A stretch of DNA of 64,000 nt from Peloplasma aerotolerans (GCF_030012175.1 NZ_JASCXW010000002.1:62001-126000), one strand, 5' to 3'; shown: positions 20,101-28,344, counted from the first letter of the stretch. The notes: generated by a model from the sequence alone, not told the origin. Made by a program: numbers and translations.

Positions 20101-22022
20101 AGTTCACCAACAAGAATTACTTTTTCAAATTCTTCTACTGCATCACCTCTAGTAATTGCTGCTGTTAATGTAACTGCAATTCTTTCACCTTCTACCGGTG
20201 TTACTACACCATCTGTCGAAATAACATCTTCATTATCAGATGACCACACAATCGTAGTACCAAATAATTCTGTTATTAAATCGATTGTCGTTTCTTCAAC
20301 GGCTGTATTAGGTGTTGTCATCTGTAATGTTTGCTTAACTGCTGCTACTGCTTGTTCATCTGTCATTTCATGAACAATAACATCACCAATAGTACCTAAG
20401 AATACTGCGTTATAAATTAATCTGTCATCTCTTAATCCATACATAACAACATCAATAGTAACTGTTAATCCGTTTAATGGGGCTAATGCGGTATTATTTG
20501 AAGAGTAATAAACAACTATAGCTTGATCAGTATATGGTGGGTTACCTGCTCTTCTTTGAGCATCTATATCAGAATAATCTCCATCATAATCAACATCTAC
20601 TAGGAATATACCATAATCATCAGCAGCATTTTGAACGTAAACTTTAGCTTCTAACGTTAAGTATTCCATTTCAAATATACTAGTAAGTGAATAAGTTGGC
20701 ATTGTATCTGGTAAGTAAGCCGCAAGACTTTCGACAACAGTTGGGTTAACAGTTACTGGATCGCCTTCTTTTTCAATCAAAATGGTTGGTTGACGGCTAG
20801 ATAAAGTGCCCGTACCATTAATCTGAATTACTCCATAGTAGTAAGCAAAGTTCCCGATAACATCATATAATTGGTCTTGTTTAGCGTTTCTATATGCATT
20901 GCTTTGACTACCGAATGCAAAGAATACACTACCTTCGCTATCAACAAACATTAATCCGTCATCTAAAATACCGATGACTGAAACATCTGTAATCTTAACG
21001 TATCTACGTTCGTTTGTTCCATCAACATCATCTAAATAATAAGCTTGAGCAGCTAAGAATGAATCGAACTCTTCGTATGGTTCTGCTTCAGCTAAAACTC
21101 TAATTTGAATTTCTTTTGTAGTTGTTTGTTCCTGATATGAAATTGTTGCTGTTAGAGTAACAATTTCATCAGATGCTTCTAAACCAGGTCTTGTGACCAC
21201 ACCAGTATTCGTAATATAGTTCGTATTAGAAGAAGACCATGTAACGCTTGCGTTATATAGTTCATCATAAATACCTTCAACTACGATGGTTGTAGGAAGC
21301 GTCATATTTTCAACAACTTCTGTCGGAGATAAGATTAATTGAGTACTTGCCGTATTTAATATATCTGTTACAGGCATATCAGTAATTGCTAATACGTCAA
21401 CAATAAACTCTTTCTCTAAACTACCAATATATGCAGTTAAAATAACTCTAGCTGTACTTTGGCCATAAACTGGTCTTGTTACTGTACCATTGACTGCAAT
21501 CGCCGCTGCAGATGATTCCCAGTTTACTGCTAAACCTAACGAAGTTGCTGGTAAAACAACATTTTTAGTAGTAGAATAAATACCCTCATCTTCTTCTAGG
21601 TCTTCACCGGTAATCACAAGTGCATCAATTGCTTCTTGTGGTGTTGTCGTCGCAGGTGCCATAATAACTTTAACGGTAAACTCTTTTGTATCACTTTCCT
21701 CACCTTTTGTTAAGGTTGCAGTCAATGTTACATTCGTGTCTACTGCCGGTCTTGTTACCACGCCAGTTTGAGTCACTATAGCAGGATGAGAAGTTGCCCA
21801 AGTAATCACAACTTCATTAATTCCGCTGGTAGGTAAAACCAAGTTTTGTGTAACACTGTTTGCATTATCGTTACTTGCGTACACGATTGCTAAAACTGTT
21901 TTCGCTTCTGCAACATCAGCTTCATCAGTGTTTCTACCTGAACAACCAGCAATTACAAAAACCGTAGTTAGTGTTAATATCATCATTAACAATAACTTAA
22001 ATACTTTTGTTTGCCCTTTCAT
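17181..22022 (-). CDS. Giant multidomain surface lipoprotein with Ig-like, OB-like and InlB-like repeats
   Basis: This 1613-residue protein has a lipobox VIAGC (Cys27). Domains in order are three atrophied bacterial-Ig repeats ending in the TGVVTRP motif (about 35-310) and a long beta region with OB-like strands (about 315-550). A fourth Ig repeat (about 560-640) and OB-like domains (about 645-850) follow. An InlB-type B-repeat (FDGWFTDAEL...LYAKW), a jelly-roll-like segment, a second InlB repeat, another OB-like region and a C-terminal jelly-roll complete it. No catalytic motif is visible, so it looks like a binding scaffold. Such modules accompany extracellular nucleases in other bacteria. 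It is probably the last gene of the ABC operon, 73 nt after the binding-protein gene. Confidence 0.8.
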   Translation of the reverse strand: MKGQTKVFKLLLMMILTLTTVFVIAGCSGRNTDEADVAEAKTVLAIVYASNDNANSVTQNLVLPTSGINEVVITWATSHPAIVTQTGVVTRPAVDTNVTLTATLTKGEESDTKEFTVKVIMAPATTTPQEAIDALVITGEDLEEDEGIYSTTKNVVLPATSLGLAVNWESSAAAIAVNGTVTRPVYGQSTARVILTAYIGSLEKEFIVDVLAITDMPVTDILNTASTQLILSPTEVVENMTLPTTIVVEGIYDELYNASVTWSSSNTNYITNTGVVTRPGLEASDEIVTLTATISYQEQTTTKEIQIRVLAEAEPYEEFDSFLAAQAYYLDDVDGTNERRYVKITDVSVIGILDDGLMFVDSEGSVFFAFGSQSNAYRNAKQDQLYDVIGNFAYYYGVIQINGTGTLSSRQPTILIEKEGDPVTVNPTVVESLAAYLPDTMPTYSLTSIFEMEYLTLEAKVYVQNAADDYGIFLVDVDYDGDYSDIDAQRRAGNPPYTDQAIVVYYSSNNTALAPLNGLTVTIDVVMYGLRDDRLIYNAVFLGTIGDVIVHEMTDEQAVAAVKQTLQMTTPNTAVEETTIDLITELFGTTIVWSSDNEDVISTDGVVTPVEGERIAVTLTAAITRGDAVEEFEKVILVGELPVLTIEEALAITSTDNIKVKGTVVGYSGNDTVILHDETGAMALFIGSGTPTDNADAIRAAFGKVVVIEGYRSTFNGLEQLRNIVEVEVTTEAAHILKVDITDLDWTPAALLTHQSKLVSITGGTVSDVAVDQHGNIAVTITLGEKSIVIRWDARVAITGGANILANAEVDDLIDVIDAPLTWASNNPQIGYYVSGQVTVEADPNLERHDVVFMDGEDVVETIQVVDGRKILEYPTMIKEDFAFDGWFTDAELTLEWDVDTEVEADLTLYAKWVAAINQVTTYDFNDLDNATSYVTVPTDAIVNGETFTRLNANISTPTGTSYSAIVLGIRSGNSWNSPYLLIQNQVVGAHKVVFNIENWTTDAQYNIDFAEGIYIQTSDDGITWTDGTNFKDTWDTASSASNIISVDLTGDVYVRLFVRSAGVQSGTFSLRLAVKSIEVHKFITVDEPVDVTFDLNYDDADEPTIVTIEKDELVTQPSDPTRAGFTFLGWALFGETDLFDFNTPITEDITLVALWEEIVIMTIAEAAAKEVNEEVLFVGVVTGFDGWNTTFLNWSKAFMEDETGTIVLHNPALPIDVEIGDIFHVDGKIGNFNGLIQVAQGATYTPAEGDFVLPAPEVITDLDVLDNVLYQGRRVSLSGEVVSVTTSGQEMVIELDGKTITVRARTSSGVINDLFKDAVVGQTVNITEIHVDWNFGPRLFPISVNQFEFVELTDMEKLEAAKVIMEETFEGKTFDMGTAVPTPSLGDEAITVEDIISDPIGAIVVVEEVQVWDDVTENTVYTISLTLKLGVEELAVSVTVTVNYVDSSEPQAVVLYETSFETSTAKTSYATGTMDDEGTEWTLSEAVRGNLADDKKIGSWAIRGRGPGYARINNAYNNLTQIEFNYAHYGSLTLGVLSFEVSADGGTTWINVWTMPEGTQSTLEEVVVVLDYEDLTDVEYGDSLMVQWVFSGPDGNNSRMNIDGIKLYGFTE

Positions 22023-22095
22023 TTTTTAACCTCCATTTTTTATAAAAATCTGTTACCTTGTTTTATATGTTTTAAACCTTATTGCTTAAACTAAT

Positions 22096-24042
22096 TTATG
22101 AACCTAAACTTGCCTCTGAATAGGCCCTATCTAGTGCTGCTTGAATATTACCATCACCAGTAATAATCATTTCGAACGCTAGACCAACTTCAGTTCTTGC
22201 TCTTGAAGATCCAACAAATGCAGGATCAAAGAAGAAATAATCTCTTTGTTGGAAAGCTGCTTGTGCAGATAATGCATTAGCTTTTTGAAGATCCGTCATC
22301 CCTGGTAAGGTTTGATTAAGGAAATTAGTATATCTTTCACTTGTAATTCCGCTTTCTCTAACTGGAATATATCCTGTTTGAATTGCAAAATCAACAGTAA
22401 CATCTGCTCTCATCAAATATTTCAAGAATAACCAAGAAACAAGTTTTTGTTCCCTCGTACCTGAATCAGTTAAACTAATATTTGTCCCTTGTTGAATGAC
22501 TGCTCTGTTATTAGGACTAAGTGCATTGTACGGTATTGGTGCTGTGCCTAATTCAAATTGATCTGCAACTGGTAAGCGTCCAATCTCGATTTGATTGTGG
22601 CGAACACCTGCAGATGATGAAATTGCAAATGCAACTTTTTGTTGTGCGAATGGAGTCGTTGCGTATTGTTGATCCCAAAAGTCAGGAACAACAAAAATAT
22701 CTCTATTATCTTTCACAAACTGCATTGCAGCAAATGTATTTGCATTAGTATTCCATAGATATTGCCCACGGTATGTTTGTGGATTAATTGCTGTGTATGC
22801 ACCATTAAATTGACGAGTAAATGTAATAAAACCATTACCATTTGAATCATATGCACCAGCTTTAACTAAATTTTGTTCAGTTGGATTTTTTGATTTACCA
22901 AATTCAATGAGTTGTGGTGCGATTGCAAACCATTCTTGCCATGTTTTCGGTAGATCTTCTGGATCAGTAATACCTGCATATGCTAAAGCATCCTTGTTAT
23001 AGATTAATACTTCAGTAGACTTATTAAACGGTAACGAATAATATGTTCCACCTTGCAAGTACTGTTGGTTTTCTAAACGATAAGACTCTATAATGTCACT
23101 TAATGCATCAGCACCGTGTAATCCAAAAGTTCCATGTTCGATATATGGATTAAGATTCAAAATTGCTCCACCGTTTAAATATTCAGCTACATGATCCGGA
23201 TAACCTTGAATCATATTTGGTAATTTTCTTTCAATAATTGCATTACTCATGTTTGCCTTAAGTGTGTCGTAATTTCCAGTTCCGTTTGGAACAATAACTT
23301 CAAAATCATAACCTAATGCTTGATATTCAGCTCTAAAATCTAGTGCTGCTTGTCTCATCCAAGTCGTAATATCTCCACCCATAGCATGCCATATTTCAAC
23401 TTTAACAGGACCAGTTGGTAATGATGTTGGAATATCTGGACGAATAACACGTAGTGTGATCGCGATGTTTGCTTGAATTCCAGCTGCGTTGGTTACTCTT
23501 ATTCTTACAGTATAAGTTCCAGGAACATCAAGGTCATAATGAACACCTTCTGTATCTCTGACTACAATATTCTCTGTAATATCTAATTCTTTATCTTCAT
23601 TTTCCCAAGCAATTATATTTGCAAGTGGATTCCAAGTTCCGCTTCCAATATAGTATGTTTGGTTTAAATTAACACCTTCAATAATTGGTGGGCGAGCACT
23701 AGGGTCTTCTGACCTAACGGTTAATTCAATTGTTAAGGTTGCTTCTAACCCTTCTTTATCGCTAACAGTCAAAGTAATTGTATGAGTCCCTGGGCTGTCG
23801 TTTGTTTCTTCATCCCATCCTCTGACTATAATTGAACCTGTCAAATTACCATCACGGTCATCGTTTGCTGTAACACCTTCGAGTGGATCAAAATCATCTC
23901 CAACATCAATAACAACAGTTTTTCTACCGTCTGCATCGAAACCTTCACCAGTTAGCACTGGTGGTTTGTTTGCCACCGTAACACACGCTACTAAAACTAA
24001 TGTAGAGAGTACTACAGTTAATAAAGTAAATATTTTTTTCAT
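22096..24042 (-). CDS. ABC importer substrate-binding lipoprotein with N-terminal Ig-like domains
   Basis: The lipobox is LVAC (Cys20). Two Ig-like domains of the DUF5011/PKD type (about 28-112 and 115-205) precede a family 1 extracellular solute-binding domain. That domain begins VKVEIWHAMGGD (about 218) and contains LPNMIQGYPDHVAEYL, typical of UgpB/MalE-like sugar or glycerophosphodiester binders. At 648 residues it is about 200 longer than usual because of the Ig modules. Substrate is not predictable. It is encoded 14 nt downstream of the permease, in the usual operon context. Confidence 0.92.
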   Translation of the reverse strand: MKKIFTLLTVVLSTLVLVACVTVANKPPVLTGEGFDADGRKTVVIDVGDDFDPLEGVTANDDRDGNLTGSIIVRGWDEETNDSPGTHTITLTVSDKEGLEATLTIELTVRSEDPSARPPIIEGVNLNQTYYIGSGTWNPLANIIAWENEDKELDITENIVVRDTEGVHYDLDVPGTYTVRIRVTNAAGIQANIAITLRVIRPDIPTSLPTGPVKVEIWHAMGGDITTWMRQAALDFRAEYQALGYDFEVIVPNGTGNYDTLKANMSNAIIERKLPNMIQGYPDHVAEYLNGGAILNLNPYIEHGTFGLHGADALSDIIESYRLENQQYLQGGTYYSLPFNKSTEVLIYNKDALAYAGITDPEDLPKTWQEWFAIAPQLIEFGKSKNPTEQNLVKAGAYDSNGNGFITFTRQFNGAYTAINPQTYRGQYLWNTNANTFAAMQFVKDNRDIFVVPDFWDQQYATTPFAQQKVAFAISSSAGVRHNQIEIGRLPVADQFELGTAPIPYNALSPNNRAVIQQGTNISLTDSGTREQKLVSWLFLKYLMRADVTVDFAIQTGYIPVRESGITSERYTNFLNQTLPGMTDLQKANALSAQAAFQQRDYFFFDPAFVGSSRARTEVGLAFEMIITGDGNIQAALDRAYSEASLGS

Positions 24043-24056
24043 TATTTTCCTCCTTT

Positions 24057-25748
24057 TTATCCTTTCGTACCACTACGCCCGACGCCAGCCAAAATGTATT
24101 TCTTCAAAGAAAAGAATACAATTAATAAGGGGACTGTAACGACTGTTGTAGCAGCTAACTGCAAATTATACATCGGTCTTTGGTCAGCACCAACGCCGAT
24201 TGAAAAATTCTCATTTCTTAATGCAACAGAAACTAATCTTGTTGCCTCCGTTCTACCAACTAATTGTGGCCAAATATATGCATCCCATGCACCAATTGAA
24301 CTTAAAATAATAATCGTGATAATTGTTGGTGAAGCAATTGGGATCATAACTCTTGTTAAATACTTAAAATCACTACACCCATCAACTTTAGCTGCTCTAT
24401 ATAATGAGTCAGGTATTTGTCTAAAGGTTTGTCTTAAGAAGAATATATAAAATACACTTGCTGAGAATGGAACGATTAATGCATAAAATGTATCAATCCA
24501 TCCAAGTCTACTTACAGTAATATAGTTTGTAATTGTGTACAATTCTCCTGGAATCATCATTGTCATTAGTAATAAGGAGAAAATGAAATCTTTTCCTTTA
24601 AAATCTAGTCTTGAGAATGCAAAAGCGGCTAGTACTGTAGTTATCACTGTGAAAAACATTGAAGTCAATCCAACAAAAACAGTATTTCCGATATATCTTA
24701 AAAAGTTGAATTCAGTTAATGCAATTTTGAAGTTAACCCATTGCATATCTGACAAACTAACAAAGAATGATGGGTTACTTGACATCGAAGACTCAGCATA
24801 AGTTTTTAATGCTGTAATAATCATCCAATAAAACGGAATAAAGATGAACAAGGCAGTAAATGATAGTGTCCCATATGTTAAAACCATTCTTACTATCTTC
24901 ATGACAACATCTTTTCTTGTAATTTCATCTAATTCATCTTGTGTTCTAGTTTTATCTTTTCCGCTTTCTATTAAAGCATCTAGAGCAATTTTTTGATCAA
25001 TACGCTCTTGCTTGCGTTTTTCACGATAAGCAATTAAAGCTTTCTTATCTTTTTCTTTTGTCTTCAAATACTTCTCATACTTCTCCGAGCCTTTGCTGAC
25101 AAATAAATAAATTAGTGCCAAAGCAATAACCTTCAATCGTATTAATATCCACTTAAATACAAAGATAATCGCATTGAATATATTTAGAATTATTTGAATT
25201 ATTTGTTTTGTAAGTATTCGTATAAATTTCCAAAATTTAATGCTTGTACTTTTTATAACTTGATAGGTTGAGATTAATCCTACTTTGATTGATTTCCCAG
25301 AATTAATAAACCCTTGTTTCATACCATACTCAGCAACATATAATTGAACGTGTCTTCCTAAATAAATTCTAACACTAGCGCTGAATGGATTTAAAGTTGC
25401 AATTTCAAAAGCTGATAATAAATATTGATGGCGATACGACCATTCATCAACTTCAATTGTCTTTTTATCTAGATATCTTTGAAAAGATTTGAATGTCATT
25501 GGAATTGTAACGATTAAAAACCCTACGAGTAAAGAAATTATTATATTCATTGTGGTTTGCACAAGATTAATACCAAAAATCAGTTCGTATTCGTAATTAA
25601 TTGGATTTCTTTCCCATTGGGATCTTTCTGGAACATACATTACTGTAAATAAATAAATCACTAGTGTGATTGCAACCGCTATATATAGTAAATTGATTAG
25701 AGAGGCAACCAAATCAAGTTTTTTGATCTTAGGCGTAATACGTTTCAT
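24057..25748 (-). CDS. ABC importer permease (MalG type) with long N-terminal extension
   Basis: The C-terminal ~275 residues are a canonical MalG-type permease with six membrane segments and the EAA loop YRAAKVDGCSDFKYLTRVMIPIASP split around about residue 450. The first ~285 residues are extra. They comprise two membrane segments (about 13-36 and 60-85), a basic amphipathic part, another hydrophobic stretch (about 180-215) and a Lys/Glu-rich probable coiled coil (about 220-280). Usual MalG-type permeases have about 280 residues, so this one is twice the normal length. It is 15 nt from the upstream permease gene. Confidence 0.9.
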   Translation of the reverse strand: MKRITPKIKKLDLVASLINLLYIAVAITLVIYLFTVMYVPERSQWERNPINYEYELIFGINLVQTTMNIIISLLVGFLIVTIPMTFKSFQRYLDKKTIEVDEWSYRHQYLLSAFEIATLNPFSASVRIYLGRHVQLYVAEYGMKQGFINSGKSIKVGLISTYQVIKSTSIKFWKFIRILTKQIIQIILNIFNAIIFVFKWILIRLKVIALALIYLFVSKGSEKYEKYLKTKEKDKKALIAYREKRKQERIDQKIALDALIESGKDKTRTQDELDEITRKDVVMKIVRMVLTYGTLSFTALFIFIPFYWMIITALKTYAESSMSSNPSFFVSLSDMQWVNFKIALTEFNFLRYIGNTVFVGLTSMFFTVITTVLAAFAFSRLDFKGKDFIFSLLLMTMMIPGELYTITNYITVSRLGWIDTFYALIVPFSASVFYIFFLRQTFRQIPDSLYRAAKVDGCSDFKYLTRVMIPIASPTIITIIILSSIGAWDAYIWPQLVGRTEATRLVSVALRNENFSIGVGADQRPMYNLQLAATTVVTVPLLIVFFSLKKYILAGVGRSGTKG

Positions 25749-25763
25749 ATTGATTTCCTCCTA

Positions 25764-26831
25764 TTAATAGTGAACTCTACGTTTACCAACTTGAAGTTGG
25801 ATCACTGTAAAGAACAATATAATGACGAACAAAATAATTGATGCAGCTGCGGCTAATGATAAATTACCTGGTTGCCCTGGATTTTCGAGGAAACTATAGA
25901 CATAGAAAACAATAGTTCTCATATCAATAAATCCCGCACTCCCTGATGTGATTCGCCCTGTTACACCAATAATAGCAACGACCGATGAGTAAGTCTTAAA
26001 AGCTCCAATTAAAGAAGTAATTAAGATGTAGAAAATCATCGGTGAAATAAGTGGTACTGTTACTCTTCTAAAAGTTCTATATTTTGATGCTCCATCTATT
26101 TGAGCTGCTTGATAATATTGCTTATCAATACTTTGAATACCCGTTAAAAATACGATAATCTTAAAAGCTAATCCATTCCAAATTGTGTATAGTAATACCA
26201 CGCTCATCGCATACCAGTAAATTGTTCCAATCCCTAACCATGGTATTGGTCCAAATCCTAACCATTTCAAGACCGCGTTTGCTAAACTTACTTGAGTATG
26301 CATCGTATGAATGTTTCCACTGAACATATAAGCAAATACAAGGCCTAAAGCAATGGAGTTCGTTACATAAGGAAGGAAATAAACTGTTTGAAAAAGTCCT
26401 TTTAGCGGTTTGATTGCGGCTAAAGCAACTGAAATTGCTAATGATAAAATAATCGTAATTGGCACGGAGATAAATGCAATAACTGCAGTGTTAATTACAG
26501 CTTGATAAAAATCTCGATGACTTAAAACGCGAAGATAGTTGTCAAACAATGTATATCCTGAAATTTCTCCAGTATAGATATTATATTGAGATAAAAATGA
26601 AATAAAGACTGAGTTGAATATTGGGTAAAAAGTGAAAATACCTAATACAATTAGGGCTGGTGACAAGTATATCATCGCACGGATGAAAGGTGGTAATTTA
26701 AAAAGGAATCCCAAACCTATTTTCATTAATCCTTTTTTTATGCCTTCACCAATTGACTGAGAGAAGTTTCTAACGTGCCATCTAGCAGAGGCAAGTTTAA
26801 CTCTAAAACGAGTTTGCCTTTTTTGCATCAT
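25764..26831 (-). CDS. ABC importer permease (MalF type)
   Basis: This 355-residue protein has six predicted membrane segments and the cytoplasmic EAA loop around YYQAAQIDGASKYRTFRRVTVP (about residue 250), which contacts the ATPase. The N-terminal ~50 residues are basic and amphipathic. It pairs with the MalG-type permease downstream. Its start overlaps the ATPase gene stop by 4 nt (ATGA), showing translational coupling. Confidence 0.93.
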   Translation of the reverse strand: MMQKRQTRFRVKLASARWHVRNFSQSIGEGIKKGLMKIGLGFLFKLPPFIRAMIYLSPALIVLGIFTFYPIFNSVFISFLSQYNIYTGEISGYTLFDNYLRVLSHRDFYQAVINTAVIAFISVPITIILSLAISVALAAIKPLKGLFQTVYFLPYVTNSIALGLVFAYMFSGNIHTMHTQVSLANAVLKWLGFGPIPWLGIGTIYWYAMSVVLLYTIWNGLAFKIIVFLTGIQSIDKQYYQAAQIDGASKYRTFRRVTVPLISPMIFYILITSLIGAFKTYSSVVAIIGVTGRITSGSAGFIDMRTIVFYVYSFLENPGQPGNLSLAAAASIILFVIILFFTVIQLQVGKRRVHY

Positions 26832-27916
26832 ACAACAACACGCCCAGTTTCAATGTCAAATAATAACACTTTTCCTTTTTTAACACCTATTGATAGTTCA
26901 TCTTTATCTAGAATACTGTCAGAATCAACAATTGCACGCACTTGAGAACCACCAAAATTAAATCGAATCATCGTGTCACGACCAATGACTTCAATTTCAA
27001 CTTCATCATGTTTAAAATTAAAAACACCATTTTGGACGATTCTAAAGTCTTCTGGTCTAATTCCAATATTATACTTTCCGTCTTTAGCATTAGTTTTATC
27101 CAAGACTAATCCGTTAATTTTGATTTCTTTGTTAATAACTTCAGCTGTCGAAGTGTTAATCGGTGGACTTCCTAAGAATTTCGCAACAAACATGTTTTTT
27201 GGATTGTAATATATTTGTTGAGGACTATCCATTTGTTGTTCTTTACCAAAATCAAGAACAATCATTAAATCACTAATACTCATTGCTTCTTCTTGGTCGT
27301 GGGTTACAAAGATTGTTGTAATTCCCGTTTCCCTTTGAATCCTTTTAATTTCTTCACGCATCTGAAGTCTTAAACGTGCATCTAAGTTTGAAAGAGGTTC
27401 ATCAAGTAATAACACGTCTGGTTTTTTCACTAAAGCTCGTGCAATTGCAACACGTTGTTGTTGACCACCTGAGAGTTCTGCAGGTTTTTTATCTAGTTGA
27501 TCACTAATACCTACTAATTCTGCCATTTCTAGAGCTAGTTTTAATGCTTCTTCACGTTGAATATTCATGTTTTCTAACGGAAAAAGAATGTTTTGACGTA
27601 CTGTCATATGTGGATACAAAGCGTAGTTTTGGAAAACTAACCCAATACCTCTTTTATCTGGTGAGACACGGGTGACATCATTATCCCCAAAATAGATTTT
27701 TCCATCTGATGGTCTTAAGAGCCCTGCAATCATATAGAGGGTTGTAGATTTACCACAACCAGATGGACCTAGTAAACTTACTAGTTGTCCAGGTGGAATA
27801 ACAACATTTAGGGCGTCTACAGCTAAAGTCTCATTTCCTCGTTTATCAGTAAAGATTTTTGTCAGGTTTTCAAGTTTGATTGATAAACCAGCATTTTTTT
27901 CATTAATGTCGTTCAC
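26828..27916 (-). CDS. ABC importer ATPase (MalK/UgpC/MsmK family)
   Basis: Motifs in the 362 residues are Walker A GPSGCGKST, signature LSGGQQQRVAIARAL, Walker B VLLLDEP and switch FVTHDQEE. A C-terminal TOBE/regulatory domain (about 240-362) is typical of MalK-like subunits. The start is GTG at 27916 with an AAAGGAG site. An ATG overlapping it by frame shift runs straight into TGA (ATGTGA) and is not used. This is the first protein-coding gene of the ABC operon after a 330-nt leader. Confidence 0.94.
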   Translation of the reverse strand: MNDINEKNAGLSIKLENLTKIFTDKRGNETLAVDALNVVIPPGQLVSLLGPSGCGKSTTLYMIAGLLRPSDGKIYFGDNDVTRVSPDKRGIGLVFQNYALYPHMTVRQNILFPLENMNIQREEALKLALEMAELVGISDQLDKKPAELSGGQQQRVAIARALVKKPDVLLLDEPLSNLDARLRLQMREEIKRIQRETGITTIFVTHDQEEAMSISDLMIVLDFGKEQQMDSPQQIYYNPKNMFVAKFLGSPPINTSTAEVINKEIKINGLVLDKTNAKDGKYNIGIRPEDFRIVQNGVFNFKHDEVEIEVIGRDTMIRFNFGGSQVRAIVDSDSILDKDELSIGVKKGKVLLFDIETGRVVV

Positions 27917-27975
27917 ATCGAATACTCCTTTTCGTTTTTCTTAAAGTTCATAATTACAGCCAATCAAACCTACTT

Positions 27976-27991
27976 TACTCTCGCGAGAGTA
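27976..27991. promoter_or_regulatory. Perfect 16-bp palindrome, candidate operator
   Basis: TACTCTCGCGAGAGTA is perfectly self-complementary and unusually GC-rich for this region. It lies 60 nt upstream of the ATPase GTG and just downstream of TATTAT on the minus strand. It could be a repressor site or form an RNA hairpin. No known regulator family is assigned. Confidence 0.5.
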
Positions 27992-28024
27992 TAATATTTC
28001 ATACATTTTATTGATTTTTTTTAG

Positions 28025-28054
28025 CAAAAAACGCTTATAGGACTCCCCATAAGC
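28025..28054 (-). terminator. Leader terminator (attenuator) of the ABC operon
   Basis: On the minus strand GCTTAT (28049-28054) pairs with ATAAGC (28033-28038), with extra inner GG/CC pairs, followed by GTTTTTTG. It lies inside the leader, downstream of two promoters and 10 nt after the stop of a short ORF. The speE gene upstream has its own separate terminator, so this one most likely acts as an attenuator. Confidence 0.7.
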
Positions 28055-28063
28055 AGAATTTTA

Positions 28064-28117
28064 TTAAAAATATTTACACATGTTTTGTGGTTGAAATATA
28101 ATTAGTTCTTTACACAT
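28064..28117 (-). CDS. Candidate 17-residue leader peptide of the ABC operon
   Basis: An ATG at 28117 is preceded by GAGGTG at 8-nt spacing and reads 17 codons (MCKELIIFQPQNMCKYF) to TAA. The peptide contains the repeated tripeptide MCK. The stop lies 10 nt upstream of the attenuator hairpin, so a ribosome pausing at or near the end would mask the hairpin's 5' arm. Expression and regulatory role are inferred. It is too short for composition tests, but the ribosome-binding site is as good as those of proven genes here. Confidence 0.5.
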   Translation of the reverse strand: MCKELIIFQPQNMCKYF

Positions 28118-28143
28118 TAATCATTCACCTCATGTTTACATTT

Positions 28144-28172
28144 ATTATACAACAATGAGCATAAAAAAACAA
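28144..28172 (-). promoter_or_regulatory. Second promoter of the ABC operon leader (P2)
   Basis: TTGTTT (28167-28172) and TATAAT (28144-28149) lie on the minus strand with a 17-bp spacer. A start near 28137 would give a transcript beginning about 20 nt before the leader ORF. Confidence 0.6.
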
Positions 28173-28226
28173 TTGAAATTGGCTGTTATAAAATGGATTT
28201 TTACGCTTTTTTTCAAAATTAAAAAT

Positions 28227-28240
28227 TGAAAGCGCTTTTA
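28227..28240. promoter_or_regulatory. cre-like catabolite response element
   Basis: TGAAAGCGCTTTTA differs from the CcpA consensus TGWAARCGYTWNCW at one position. It covers about +5 to +18 relative to the start expected from the consensus promoter P1, a repressing position. ccpA itself is not in the window. Confidence 0.65.
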
Positions 28241-28251
28241 GTGGTAATTAA

Positions 28252-28280
28252 ATTATAGTATGTTGATATCACTTTGTCAA
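28252..28280 (-). promoter_or_regulatory. Consensus promoter of the ABC operon (P1)
   Basis: TTGACA (28275-28280) and TATAAT (28252-28257) lie on the minus strand with a 17-bp spacer, a perfect match to the housekeeping sigma factor consensus. Confidence 0.88.
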
Positions 28281-28311
28281 TTAAATAAGTTTATTTATGC
28301 TACTCTTTATT

Positions 28312-28334
28312 AAAAAAACACCTTTCGGTGTTTT
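28312..28334 (-). terminator. speD-speE operon terminator
   Basis: An 8-bp stem AAAACACC/GGTGTTTT with a 4-nt loop is followed by a T-run on the minus strand, just after the speE stop. Confidence 0.88.
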
Positions 28335-28344
28335 CTTTTCATTT

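Noticed and set aside
17446-22022. Plus-strand open frames opposite the giant lipoprotein gene
   Set aside because: They are short, lack ribosome-binding sites and mirror the low-complexity codon use of the real minus-strand gene.
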